A stretch of 64,000 bases of DNA from Ctenosaura bakeri (taxonomy: Eukaryota > Chordata > Lepidosauria > Squamata > Iguanidae). The DNA lies in the NCBI GenBank assembly GCA_948474755.1, contig CAOLHI010002145.1, forward strand, positions 186,001-250,000, read 5' to 3'. Made by a program: the position numbers and the translations under genes. A model generated the notes under the pieces. The model ran no database searches. It was given only the letters and a program-made list of their open reading frames with translations, and was not told the origin of the DNA. Position 1 is the first letter of the stretch. Every line of letters starts with the position of its first letter. Positions 1 through 11,127 of this stretch are shown one piece after another.

Positions 1-890
1 AGGAGGGCTGCAGATGTTGCCACGGCCCTGGGGGAATGGGCCCGAAGGAAAACTGGCAGAGGCTTCCTGGCGAGCTCATACGCCAGCTCAATAGTCTGTA
101 CCACCCACTTGGAAAAATGCTGGGTGGATACGTTTTGGCCCCTCCGTCGCCTGCCATAGCAGACGAACAGGTGTGGTGATTGTCTAAAAGGGGCAGTCCT
201 GTCGTTATAGAATGCCAAGGCCCGACGCACATCCAAGGAGTGAAGGGACCGCTCCAACGGTGTTGTCGGGTTCGGGAAAAAAGATGGCAGGATGATGTCC
301 TGGCTGAGATGGAAGTTGGACACCACCTTTGGCAAAAAAGAAATGTCCAGTCGGAGAACGACCTTGTCTCTGTGGAAGATGAGGTAGGGCTCGTCAGTCC
401 GTAAAGCTGTCAACTCCCCCGCACACCTGGCCAAAATGACAGCTACCAGGAAGGCCGTCTTCAGTATAAGCAGCCTGTTGTCAGCAGTCGCCATGGGCTC
501 AAAGGGCGGCTTCATCAGCTGTGATAGCACCAAGGATAATGACCACGGCGGTAGTGGCGGCGATACCAGCGGGTATAGGTGCTGGAGGCCTTTCAGGAAC
601 TGCTTGGCGGTACCGTCTCGAAAGAGCGTCGCTGACGGGGATCGTGGCAGTTGGTATGCCACAATAGCAGTGAGGCAGACCTTCAAAGACGGGAAGGCTA
701 AGCCCTGCTACCGAAGGTGTAGTAGGAAGTGGAGTACGGTAGGCATGTTGACTGGTGATACCAGCTCCCTCCTTTCTTCAGCAAAGGCCACAAAACGGCG
801 CCACTTATAGTGGTAGTTGCAGCGCATCGACTCCTTCCTGGCCACCGTCAAGACATTGCCGATGACAGGGTCGGCTACGGCAATATCCTC
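1..890 (-). pseudogene. DIRS tyrosine recombinase (partial, one in-frame stop)
   Basis: The enzyme integrates the circular DIRS cDNA by strand exchange. A SAM-like core-binding segment (YHYKWRRFVAFAEE, about 735-800) leads, after one in-frame TAG at 710-708, into the catalytic domain in the same frame. The HxxR box (AHSPRA) lies near positions 20-45. The catalytic tyrosine should follow but is off the window. The first catalytic arginine region reads ARCAGEL near 430, where families usually show Arg-Arg before the -SEL or -GEL motif, so the key arginine seems to have become cysteine (TGT, consistent with CpG decay). The start is unclear because the frame overlaps the end of the RNase H frame, as is common in DIRS elements. 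Inactive in this copy. Confidence 0.8.
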
Positions 891-2922
891 CAAGCATGGA
901 GGGCCAAGAGTGGCAGGTCTGGGTGGAGTATGAGGCCGTCGGAGTGGGACAGCAGGTCTGGCGTCGACAGGAGCCTGAACAGTCGGTCGCGCGTGGCCTG
1001 GAGCAGGGGAGCGAACCAGTGCTGTCTCGGCCAGTACGGGGCTACGAGGACAACGTCTGCTCGGTCGGCGAGGATCTTGGATATCACGCAGCCGAGAAGG
1101 GGAAACAGAAGGAAGGCGTACAGGAGTCCCTCGTTCCACGTGAACTGGAAGGCGTCGCCCATGGACCCTCGATCGTGACCAGCCCTGGAACAGTATCGAC
1201 GGCACTTCACGTTCCTGTTGGTGGTGAAGAGATCAATCGTTGGCTCGCCCCAGCGGTCTCGAATCATCTGAAACGCCCTGTCGGAGAGGGACCACTCGTG
1301 GTGGGAAGAGGTGTCCCTGCTGAGGGCGTCTACTGTGGTGTTCTCCTGCCTGGCCAGGTGAACAGCCATGGGATGGGTCCATAGCGGAATGCACCAGTTC
1401 CAGAGGTCGAGGGCGATGTTGAGGAGGGTGGTTGAATGAGTCCCTCCTTGCCTGTTGACGTAACAAACCGCCGCCGTGTTGTCCGTCAAGATCAGCATCG
1501 TGTTGTCCGTCAAGATCAGATTACGAGATGACGAAATGCCCTCAGAGCCTTCCAGATGGCGAGGAGCTCGAGAGCATTGATGTGGAGGACGGTCTCGTCA
1601 TCGATCCACCTGCCTTGGACTCTGAGTTCATTGCAGTGCGCTCCCCAACTGTGGAGGGACGCATCTGTCGTTACCGTGACCTGCAGTGCCGCCTCGACAA
1701 AGGGCATCCCCGACAGGAGGTGGTCGTAAGACTGCCACCATAGCAGGGACTGGCGGGCGTGTGACGGTAGCTTCAGTCTCTGCCTCTGGTCGTCTTGCAG
1801 CAGGTTGAAGGCTCGGACAAACCAGTGCTGGAGAAGTCTTGCACGCAGCCTGGACAGGTAGGTCAAAGCAGTGGTAGAAGCCATGTAGCCAAGGAGCTGC
1901 TGGATCCTCCTGGCAGACATTGTCGGAGCGTTGTAGGCGGCCAGTGTGGCCCGCCGCTGCGTCCACGCTCTGTCCATCGGTAAGTAGGCCCTGGCCGCTA
2001 CCAAGTCCAGTGTGGCCCCGATGAAGTCGAGTATCCTCGCCGGCTCGAGGTGGGACTTCTTGGGGTTTACCTGGAGGCCTAGACGGGTTAAAAGAGTCAG
2101 AGTCCGGTGAATGTCGTCGTAGAGTTTCTGCCTGCAGGACGCCACCAACAGCCAATCGTCTAGGTAGGGATAGATGGAGATGCCCTTCGTCTGCAGGTAC
2201 GATACCACCGGGGCCATGCATTTGGCAAAGACCCTGGGCGTGGTGGATAGTCCGAAGGGCAGCACCCTGTACTGGTAACAGGTGCCGTTGACCGCGAACT
2301 GGAGATACCGTCTGTGCTGCGGGTGGATGGTGATGTGGAAGTAAGCATCTCGAAGATCGATGGAGGTGAACCAGTCCCCTCGTTGGAGAAAAGGGAGGAT
2401 CGAGGATAGCGTGACCATCTTGAACCGTCTGGGGCGGATGTATTTGTATTTGTTCACCCCTCTCAGGTCTAGGATGGGTCGCAGGGATCTGTCTGCCTTC
2501 AGTACCGTGAAGTACTGGGAGAAGAAGCCAGTGTTGCTGGCTGAAGACGGAAGCGTCTCGATCGCTCTTTTCTGAAGCAAGGACTGGATCTGTTCCAGCA
2601 GGACTGAGCTGGCTGGAGTGGAGTAAAAGACGCCTCGCAGCAGAATATCTTGAAATTCTATGGCGTAGCCAAGACGGATGAGGGAAAGTACCCAAGAGTC
2701 CATAGTGACGTGACGCCACTCTGCGAGGTGTCTCGCCAGGCTCGGTTGATCTTGGAAGGCTGCTGGAAGGCTGAATGTTGGATATGGTGGCGACCCCTCG
2801 GAGGATGATTTCTTCGACAACGAAGCTGGTCGACGTCTGAAGGATCTCCGGGCCAAGGAGACAGTCGAAGGTCGAGACTGGCCTGATTGAGAGGACCTCT
2901 GCCGGAAGGAGGAGGCCAAGGA
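875..2922 (-). pseudogene. DIRS reverse transcriptase-RNase H (frame-broken)
   Basis: The product copies the element RNA into DNA. From the frame opening at 2922, the RT domain begins around residue 85; motif A is SIDLRDAYFHI (Asp about residue 188) and the catalytic YLDD box is at about residues 252-255. RNase H follows, with its acidic set visible as TDAS, LELLA, TDNT and DALSR. The RT frame closes at 1516, and the RNase H continuation (1513-875) is in another frame because a 24-bp unit carrying the TDNT motif has been duplicated at the junction. The frame upstream is continuous with gag through a single TGA (2925-2923). Confidence 0.9.
1476..1519. repeat. 24-bp microduplication breaking the RNase H frame
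   Basis: A 24-bp unit beginning GTGTTGTCCGTCAAGATCAG is followed directly by a second copy of its first 20 bp. It duplicates the codons of the RNase H TDN motif and shifts the frame, which accounts for the stop at the end of the RT frame. It looks like replication slippage after insertion. Confidence 0.9.
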
Positions 2923-5208
2923 TCATTGCCAGGACTGGCGTGAGCCGGTGGGCCGACGGACCTGAGATGGTTGGTTAAATCCCATCTTTTTGGCTGTTAG
3001 TTGGGCCTTAACGATGGTATCCATCGTCTCGTCGGTCTTAGTGTTGAAGAGCCCCTGACCATCGAAGGGGAGATCTTCAATCCTCCTCCGGCTATCGTCC
3101 TGTAGACCAGAGGACCATAACCAGGCATGACGGTGAAGCGCGACTGCTCCTACCATAACCCTCGAAGCAACCTCCGCGGCGTGCTTCGAGGAGATTATCT
3201 GCTGTGTCGTTATCGCCATGGCCTCATTGCACAGCTGGTTGACTGCTGTGCAGTTCTCCTCCGGGAGGTTGGTCAGGAGGGGCGGGATATGGTCCAGGAT
3301 GTTATGCAGGTAAGCTGTGAGGCATGCCTGCGTATTGGACACTCGGATATTGAGGGAGGAGGCTGAATAGAACCTCTTGCTGAATGTGTCCAGCTTGCGA
3401 CCCTCTCGGTCTTGTGGCGTGGTATGGGTCCTGTTGCCTCCCTTAACCTGGGCCAACTCTACCACTATAGAGTTCGGTACCGGATGGCAGAAGAGGAAGT
3501 CTGCCTTCTCCTTCTGCGTCAGGTAGAGATGCTCCAGTTGCTGCGGTATCGTCTGGGCAGATGCCGGTTTGTCCCAGGACTGCTTTACGGCCTTTAGCAG
3601 CTTGGGGAGTACGTGAAGCGGAGCGGTCGTAGGCTGCTGAGCTTCCATGTAATCAAACACCGGGTCTTCCTCTTCCGGCTCCGGTTCTGCTACCTTCAGT
3701 CCGAGGGCGGCTGCCATACAGAGGAGTATCGCGGAGAACTGTTGCACATCCTCCGGTGCCGATTCCGGTACAGGTTCCCCAAAGCCTAGCAGCGGCGATT
3801 CCTCCGATGCTGGGATTACGTCTTCCAACTCTGTCTCCGAGTCGTAGCCCTGAGAAGACGGTGTAGGAGATCTTTCAGGAGAACGTTCGGGAGAATGTTC
3901 TGCTGAGGTGCGTCGAGGAGATTGTCGGGCTGGTACTGAGACAGCCGGAGTTGCCGGGGCTACTGTGGCAGAGGTCATTGCCGCCGTCGTCGTGGAGGTC
4001 TTGGTCGTTGCCTTAGTGATAGGGACAACCGTTGACCACACCCTCCTGGTCGTTTGGGTCACCGTCGTGGTCGCCTTGTTGCGGTGGATTCAACGGGGCG
4101 GGTGGCAGTCAACATGACCTTTGGAGAGGGAGAGATGGCTTGGTAACGCGGCGATGGTTCCCTCGATCTCCGATATCGTGGAGAATGGGAGCGGCTTCGA
4201 GAGCGCTCATACCGGCGGTCACTCCTGGCTGGGGAGCGCGATCTTCTATAGGGTACCCAGTATTGGGAATCATGATGGTACCGGTCCCTATATGATGGAG
4301 AGTGGGAGCGGTACTCCGCCAGGTACTCTTTCCACTCAGACTCCCTTGCGGGCCTGGTGATGTAAGAAGCCGAGGTGTAACGGGAGTCGGTGGAGCAGCG
4401 TGAGTGTGGATCTTCGCACACCTCGTGACGCCACAGTGATGGTGGCCTGGCTCTCTGGTCTGAAGAGGAGGCGTAACTCCTGTCCGAGGCCAACCAGTGC
4501 CCGGATGAAGGCCGATGACGCTCCATCACCTCTTCCCCTCGGTCCACCGAAATGCGGTGACTCTTTGGGGGCTGTTCCGCCACTAGCACAGGCGGTTCCT
4601 CAGAGGGAAGGATCTGGACGTCGTGCTCCTCTTCGGACACCTCCAGGATCTCCTCCAGTTCCGACAGCTCTCCTAGTTCTTCAGGGAGCTGCGTAGGAGG
4701 TGGAGTTGGTGAGCGCATTTCCCTGGGTGGGGAGTGCCTCTTCTCCCTTCTCTTCTTCTTTTTGTCCTTCTCCTTCTCCTTCCCGCTGTCTGGAGCCGGG
4801 CACTTCTTCTGCGCTGCAGTTAATGGCCTGGATGTCTCAGAGGCCTTCGCAGCCGCGGGTGTCCCTTTCGTTATCTTGGCCGCCGCAGACAACTTGGGGA
4901 TCCGGGGAAGCGCCGAGATGGGCATCCTAGGTGTCGGTACCAAGGCTGGTACCGATGAGATGGTATGGCAGTCACCAATACCGATAAAGTCGAAGTTACC
5001 CTCAGAGTGTCGGACATTGCTACACGCGATGTTTCCTCCCTCGTCCTGAGCAACTGCTCCCAGCAGAACGACTTAAGTCACGATGACCGATTCCAGAGGG
5101 TCTGGGAGATGAACTCGTGGCAAATTGGGCAAAACCTGGTGTTATGAGTCTTGCCCAAACAAAAAAGGCACTCCAAGTGTTTGTCAGCGAGGGTGACTTT
5201 CCGCCCAC
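2923..5208 (-). pseudogene. DIRS gag-like protein (frame-broken)
   Basis: Capsid-type ORF of the DIRS element. Near the N-terminus (5190-5100) there is a Cys/His knuckle, CLFCLGKTH followed by CPIC, a pattern repeated in the element at 7.5 kb. A stop follows near 5080. The main frame then runs from 4943 to 4059 and is rich in Lys/Glu, Pro and Arg-Ser dipeptides (SR-like tract about 4300-4130). A second frame, 4062-2923, holds an acidic linker and a well-conserved helical region. The two frames meet at an ATGA overlap (4062-4059), which may be a simple frameshift rather than true coupling. The gag stop is a TGA with the RT frame continuing behind it. Confidence 0.75.
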
Positions 5209-5449
5209 GGGACGCGCACTTTTTGAAGAGAGCAGACATAGAACGGAGAAGAGAAGTCGAAGAGCGGTCGAAATAACCGAAAGACGAAGAAGAGAAGCCG
5301 GGTTACCAAATCAAAGTCCAAGATCTGAAGCCAAAGTCAAGAGAAGCCGAAAAGTCCGAAAAGCCAAGCAAAAACTATCCGTAATCAATCTGAGAAGCCA
5401 AGAACCTTCCGTTTGCAACGGCGGACGAAAAAGAACTGAGGAATGACCG

Positions 5450-5615
5450 TTGCTCGGCGGGAGGAGCATGCGCAGTACCAGTGTGGGGGAGGGGTTCCCG
5501 CCAAGCTACTAAGTTCTAGAATCTTCCGAACGCTACCGCGCAGGCGTGAAAGCTCCTCCTAGTGTGTGAGGGCACAGAGACCATGAAGAAGAACCAGTGG
5601 TTAGACAGGCATAGC
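5450..5615 (-). repeat. DIRS terminal repeat (5' end of element)
   Basis: The stretch with TTCTAGAATCTTCC, a GCGCAGGCGTGAA box and GTGTGAGGGCACAGAGACC then GAAGAAC matches, with divergence, 7970-8072, and in inverse complement matches 7006-7110. This marks it as the terminal repeat of the DIRS family. The exact outer border, about 5605-5630, is uncertain. Confidence 0.75.
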
Positions 5616-7005
5616 AGGTCTTTCATTTCTAAGGCCCCTGTCCAAGAAAAAGAAAACACATGGTTTGGCTGAAGACAGACTTTGCTCTCTAGAAGTAATG
5701 CAAAAAAATGAAACAGGCAGTGTAGTTTTAAGCCTTTTAAGAGTTGTTATAGTGTACTGGCTGAGTGAAAGCTGCCAGTGGAGAAGATTCATTCAAAGCT
5801 CTGTGACCACATATCTGCAATATGGTAAATACCAAATACTAGTACTAGCTTTACTAGTACTAGCTGCCAGGGGTCCTATTCTGGGAAAAAAGCAGCATAT
5901 AAATGCAATAATTAAATAATTAAATGCTACTGCTGCTGCCTCCGTAGTGCATGTGACATCTTTTGTACAACAGAATTGCAGTATACAAAGAGCTTTATTA
6001 CTGCTGCTGTTAGCATAAATTCAAGCATTTTATTTTCTTATACACCAGAATACATGTCTCATTTCTCCTAAATAAATCTCTCCCTCAGTTTTGCTTTGGA
6101 AATCCAGAAGCACTAGCCTGGACACAAAACAAACAAAGAAAAAGCAAACAAAAAACAAACAAAACAAAAAACCAAACCAAACCAAAATTTTTAAAAAAAA
6201 CACCAAAAACAAAAGACCTCCACTTTCATCTATGCCACTTGGATAACATATTTTAGGAACCCTCTAGGAACAAAAAAAAATACAAGTTCCTATACTAAAG
6301 AAGAAAGAGGTATACCTAAATTTCAGGACAACTCTCATTTGTATCAATCAAGTATCTTTATCTAATTTATAATATTTCTGGAATAGTACTGTACAGTTAT
6401 TCTTGTATGCTTGATTTCTAAACAATGAGAGTCTTCTGAGAGCAGTTCACTGAAATAAGCAAAAACCCTGGAACATGTTTCAAAAGTCAAAATGATACTA
6501 AGCAACAAAGAAAGCCAAGCCCAATGGCCATTCTGAAGAAAGTTTAGATAATGAGAAACCAGCTTTCAAAAGGAAAAGCAAAAGAAATGCTTGAAGATAA
6601 CAAGAATGACTGAATTATCTAAGTAAACCACTAATTCATTACCAGTGCCATTATGAATGAAAAGAACTATTTAATTGACAGACAGAACAGAAACTCTGCA
6701 GATCAAACAAAAGGAAATCTGGTTCTACCCTCTGAGGTCTAGCAGTCATCTGGTGACATAAATCTGTTATTAAATAACAATGTATTTCATCTCTGTGAAA
6801 TGAAATACCCTAGCACTGTGCTCTCTTCTTCAGCTGCTTGACTGTAGGACCAAATCCAAGAGTGCGGGGCTTCTTCCTGATCCTTCAAGCCACAGTTTGA
6901 GGGTGTCTGAATGCAATGACTCCCCATTATAGTCAAAATATGCAATTCATACAAGTGATCTATTCACGTGAGAAGACATCTATACTACTTTCACGTAAAT
7001 AAAGG
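5616..7005. other. No gene seen; LINE/SINE-like tail and A-rich tract
   Basis: Probably intron or 3' flank of CHDH. About 5855-5925 resembles the shared squamate LINE/SINE 3' tail (a GGGAAAAAAGCAGCATATAAAT-like end followed by AATTAAAT). An (A3-5C)n tract lies at about 6125-6205. The rest is AT-rich unique-looking sequence. I searched the minus strand here for the third CHDH coding exon and did not see it. Confidence 0.5.
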
Positions 7006-8072
7006 ACAGGTTGCTTATTTGTAACTGTGGTTCTTCAGGGGAGGTCATCTGTGCCCTCACACAAATGGATTTTTGTACCTGCAGAGAACCCACTTGGAAA
7101 CTTCTAGAGCTGTACACAGTAAGCCATTAGTGAGGATATCAGGGCTTACAAACTGGGCATCAGATGGGCTTTAGCCCGCTTCAACTTCATTTTCAGTCAG
7201 CCTTCAGTATCACGAGGTAGCTATTCTGAAGGGACATAGTGGTTTCAGCTAGACTTAGAATGAGCCAACTTAACATACCTGTCTTTGTATTTAGGCCATG
7301 AATCCACGTCCCCCTCGGTAACAACTGTTGGTATTAATGGTAAAGTCAAGGCTTATGCTTTAAGTGACAACATTGTTGACAGAAGGGACAGTACCAAAGG
7401 TTGTGTCTTCAGAAGAGAGGTTATCAATACTAATGCAGTTGAGGCCAGAATGACCATTTTTTTTTGCATCACAGAGCAAGGAAGATGGTGGATGTGAAGG
7501 CTGCTTGGAGGCTGCTTGTGAAGCAACCTGAAAGATCTTCTCTAGACCTTGAGGTGAGAAGCCTAGTTTGTGCCTTGAAATCATTGCAGATAGAACATTT
7601 TTGGACAGTATGTCCCTCTCCTAGGCAGTACAGGCACTCAGAATGAGCGTCAGAGAAAGAGCCGTTCTACTTGCAGGAAATATGTTTAAAGAGAAAGGCT
7701 ATAGAAATGAAGGAAAGTGAAGAGAACAGAGGGAAAGTGGAGGTCACAAAGTAAAGCAAAAGTTTTATTTAAAAAAAAGCTATAATAGAGGAAATTGAAA
7801 TAAGATTTAGATTGAGGATTAGTAAAGAGAGGAAAAATAGGTTATACTCAGCTAGGAGAAGACCAAAAGCTGTTACTCTGCTAGCAGACAGAAAGAAATT
7901 GAGGGCAGTAGCATGGTAGTCTAGGACATATGCAATACATGGGAGAGGCAGAGTTGCCTGCCAAGCTGCTCAGCTCTAGAATTTTCCAAATGGGGTCTCT
8001 GCACAGGCATGATAACCAGTTTGTGTGAGGGCACAGAGACAATGAAGAAGAACTCATAAGTGACTTATCCTG
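7006..8072 (-). mobile_element. Short DIRS derivative with inverted terminal repeats
   Basis: The left end (CAGGTTGCTTATTTGTAACTG, then a GGTTCTTC box and TGTGCCCTCACACAA) is the diverged reverse complement of the right end (TTGTGTGAGGGCACAGAGAC, GAAGAACT, GACTTATCCTG). The terminal arms are about 100 bp. They match the end of the DIRS element at 5.6 kb. The 0.86-kb interior keeps only a gag remnant. It is therefore an internally deleted or non-autonomous member, older than the copy at 1-5615. Confidence 0.72.
7482..7646 (-). pseudogene. DIRS gag Cys/His-knuckle fragment
   Basis: The minus-strand frame reads HSECLYCLGEGH followed by CSIC, the same spacing as the knuckle in the gag at about 5190-5100 (ECLFCLGKTH, CPIC). 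The frame ends at about 7484. RT and recombinase are absent. It shows that the small element derives from a coding DIRS relative in the same orientation. Confidence 0.7.
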
Positions 8073-9136
8073 CAAACAACATGTACGTATGTACATAGGT
8101 GAAGTAAAAACATAGATGGGGATCCAGTGTAGTTATTTCATGGACTGACTGCTTTAATAAGCAACACTGTAAGGGGATGATTTTCCTTCCCTCTTCCCAG
8201 CCTCCACCCACAACTCATGCACCCTCAAAACCTACTCCAGTGTTCCAAAATGTTCCACAGCAGGTTTACAAGTGGCAGGAAAGACTGCAGAAGGGACAGG
8301 ATGGAAGGGGGAGGGTGTCCTCCCACATCATCACATATCTGCTCACACAACATTACATGTAGGTATGTTTTCCTTGTTTGTAATAATGCAACATACATCA
8401 GACGAGGTACTAGGTTAAATATAATATTCTTATGTGACAGAAAAAGGGAAAGAGCTTCTTTGGAAATACTAAGAGCTATTTACAATTTGAATTAATTATG
8501 TATTTAAAATAATTAAAGGGAAAAATTATTTTTGGTCAATGAGGACTACTTTTTAGTCACAGGTTTTTATTCACTTATTTTAACAATAAATTCTTGTCTC
8601 ACCTCCCTCCTGCAACTTTGGTCTTAGAAGGCCTCTCTAAAAGCAGCTTCCAAATTAAATGACAGAAGATGGGTGCCTGACCTCTTCTGAAAGAAGATGA
8701 CAAAGACTAGGGACATGAAAAATCTATTTTAATTGTATTCCAACAAATTTCACCTGGATTAGGTGCAATTCTACCCTTGGTTCATGTCCTATTGGGAATC
8801 CTGATTTTCTTTCATCTTACAAGAAGAGTTCTAAAAATTACCTTACATATTTTTGAAATGTTTACTGGGTAGATATGTCTAAAGCATGTTTGTGTGCATT
8901 TTTCAATTGCATGCCTGATGCATCTTCTGTACTTTTAAAATGTAGACATGGTTTCATGAGTATTTTATTTTCAGAAATGCACTGCATACCTTGCAGATGT
9001 GCAGGAGCAAGATTTGCTTTGCCTTACAGTGAATCTTGGGAGGTATACAACAGACTCTTTCACTGAGAATTTTGAACTCAACACAATTCTCATCCTTAAG
9101 CAAGCCATACAATGTGCCTTGTCATTACAGGGAACG
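8073..9136. other. No gene or clear repeat seen
   Basis: AT-rich, unique-looking sequence, presumably CHDH intron or flank. Short open frames lack any recognisable protein signature. Confidence 0.5.
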
Positions 9137-9138
9137 TA

Positions 9139-10411
9139 CCGTATTTTCCGGCGTATAAGACGACTGGGTGTATAAGATGACCCCCAACTTTGAGCTCCCC
9201 CCAACAGATGGGTGGGGGGAGCTCAAAAACGGCTGTGGCCGCATCCCCAGGATGGGCAGCTGTCCCTCTTCCCCCAGCTTCTGCAGCAGAGATGACTCTG
9301 CTTCTCCCGCAGGTCTGCCCTTGTTCCCCTCAGGATCCTAAACTCTCAGGCTCCCAAAGGAAGGGGGGCTCTTTTCCCACTTCCCTATCTGAACACGCAC
9401 ACACTCTCATCCCCTTACTTCCCTCTTCCAGCCAAGGGGAGACACCATCCCCCCAGGCGCAACTGTCCGGGCGCCAGAGCCAGCGGCCACCCTGCGCTCT
9501 GGGAAGCAGCGCTGCCACTGCCTTTGGGGAACCGGGTGCGCCTTCTCTCTCTCTCCCCTCCCTCTCTGGGGTGCTACTCTCCCCCCACCCTTGCCCCCAC
9601 ATCTATTCCCTGTAGTCCGAACAGCCGTCTTATCCTCAACCGGGGGCTGCTCTCGGAGCAGTAGTTCTGCTGGAAGTCTGCTGATGCCCTGTTGGCTGTG
9701 ATAGAGGAGAGGGGGCAAAAAGGGCTCGCCTTTTCTTCCCCTCCCCGCTGCCAACGCCACTCACTTATCCCTACACTTTTCGCCTCCCCCCTCCACTGCT
9801 CCACCAGGACTTTCTAGAAAACCAACGGGGGAAAGGGGTCCTTCTCCATAGGCTTCGACCGCCTCTGCCCGCTCACACGCCCAGCGCTCCCTGCCTGCGG
9901 AGTCCCCTCCCCGCCCCAGCGCACGTACACCCCAGGCCAAATTACCACTGCTTTCCTTGAAAGATGGCGTCGGTGTGTCCCACAGGCTCCTACTCCAGCC
10001 TCCCTTCCTTTCTTCCTCCTCCTCCAGCTGGCGCCGCTAATGGGCCCGTCCGCGTCAGCGGAGTCCTCCAAGGCAACCGGGCCTCCCCCCGCAGTGACTG
10101 GGTCCTCCGCGGCAACCGGGCCTCCTCCAGCATTGGCGGGAAGCTCCGTGGTGACCAGGCCCCCCCCCAGCATCGGCGGGAAGCTCCGCGGCGACCAGGC
10201 CCCCCCAGCATTGGCGGCATCGGCCTCCGCGGCAGCCGGTGCCCCCCCATGTCGGTGGCGGCCTCCAAGGCGGCAGTGGGCTCAGCCAGGCCCGTGACAA
10301 TTTTCTTTCAGCACCCACCCTACAAGACGACACTCGGTGCATAAGACGACCCCTGACTTTTGAGAAGATTTTCTGGGGTTAAAAAGTCATCTTATACACC
10401 GGAAAATATGG
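9139..10411. mobile_element. Tc/mariner-like non-autonomous DNA transposon with GC-rich cargo
   Basis: The terminal inverted repeats begin CCGTATTTTCCGGCGTATAAG on the left, and the right end is the diverged complement (CTTATACACCGGAAAATATGG). Both are flanked by TA (9137-9138 and 10412-10413), as expected of Tc/mariner-type TA target duplication. Sub-terminal boxes such as TAAGATGACCCCCAACTTT also occur at the ends. The interior is CpG-rich, unlike its AT-rich surroundings, and holds tandem repeats at 10061-10245; long open frames there are low-complexity GC effects. Sister copies are at 23095-23406 and 46891-47997. Confidence 0.8.
10061..10245. repeat. ~40-bp GC-rich tandem repeat inside the transposon
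   Basis: About four to five imperfect units of 39-41 bp, each with a CTCCGCGGC(A/G)ACC block then GGGCC or AGGCC, CCAGCATTGG and CGGGAAG. The array is confined to the interior of the Tc/mariner-like element. Confidence 0.75.
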
Positions 10412-10413
10412 TA

Positions 10414-11127
10414 TAGCTTAAAATTTGCCCAGCATGAATGATTAGGTGGACTAGGCACTGGCAGTCCTTTCACTTTGCAACATACCATTTGAGCATTCTT
10501 CTCTTCGACCCCTCAATACTTCCCTCATCTCTCTCCTCCAACATTTCTTTCCCAGAAGTTCCAGAACCTTGATTTTTTCCTAGCCTAAAATCTCAGTTTC
10601 TTCCTGGATATAGAATCCTCCAGTTAGTGTAGGTCTGGTAGTCGGAACATTTTTCTACAATCAGTTTGCTCTATGAATAACATTCCCCACTAGGAATAAA
10701 ACCTGGTCCAAGAAAACTCATTTTTATTATTTGCTTCACATGTTTATTGGTCTCTTGTATGAGCTAATTCCTTATCCAAAGCCATACTGTAATATTTGCT
10801 GTTCCACACTGTACAGCTTCATTCTTAATTCTTGTCCAATAAAAATTTTCCAGAGAAACAGCTCTGTTTGATTGAAGAACATAGCTTGTAATACTTGGAG
10901 AATCTCTGCAAGGAAGCATAGTGAGGCTTGGATTGCTTCTTGATCATATTATTTTGACATTGATTCTGGATTAATGAATCCATCAGTTTCATTCATCTTA
11001 ACAATCCATTTCTAACAGAGCAGTAACCTTGTTACAGTCATAATGCAGTTAGAACAGGTTGCTTACCTGTAACTGTTTTTCTTAGATTTTTTTTCTCAAG
11101 GAAAGAAGAAATTAAAAATAATCTTAC
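10414..11127. other. CHDH intron sequence with a small DIRS-end fragment
   Basis: Mostly featureless intron. At 11051-11084 a stretch (AGAACAGGTTGCTTACCTGT then AACTG and TTCTT) resembles the outer end of the DIRS repeat at 7006-7040. It lies about 45 bp past the CHDH splice donor at 11127. No further CHDH exon is visible. Confidence 0.45.

Larger units (their letters stand above)
1..5615 (-). mobile_element. DIRS-type tyrosine-recombinase retrotransposon, degraded, cut by the left window edge
   Basis: On the minus strand the order is gag, reverse transcriptase-RNase H, then tyrosine recombinase, which is diagnostic of DIRS elements (they integrate by recombinase rather than by a DDE integrase). 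The 5' end lies near 5600, where a terminal-repeat-like block (ends around GAAGAACCA) also appears at both ends of the smaller element at 7006-8072. The 3' end is beyond position 1. In-frame stops and a frame break show that the copy is not intact, yet the reading frames are still long, so the insertion is not ancient. It probably sits inside or downstream of CHDH, on the same strand. Confidence 0.88.

Noticed and set aside
4059..4062. ATGA stop-start coupling between two DIRS gag frames as a regulated feature
   Set aside because: Both halves look like one gag protein split by a simple frameshift; overlap may be chance.
10061..10245. CRISPR-like regular repeats (also 47643-47910)
   Set aside because: Direct tandem units with no unique spacers, in a vertebrate transposon interior.
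5616..11127. Third CHDH coding exon
   Set aside because: Searched for the conserved segment after the second exon (with the second GMC signature) on the minus strand and found nothing; presumably beyond the window.
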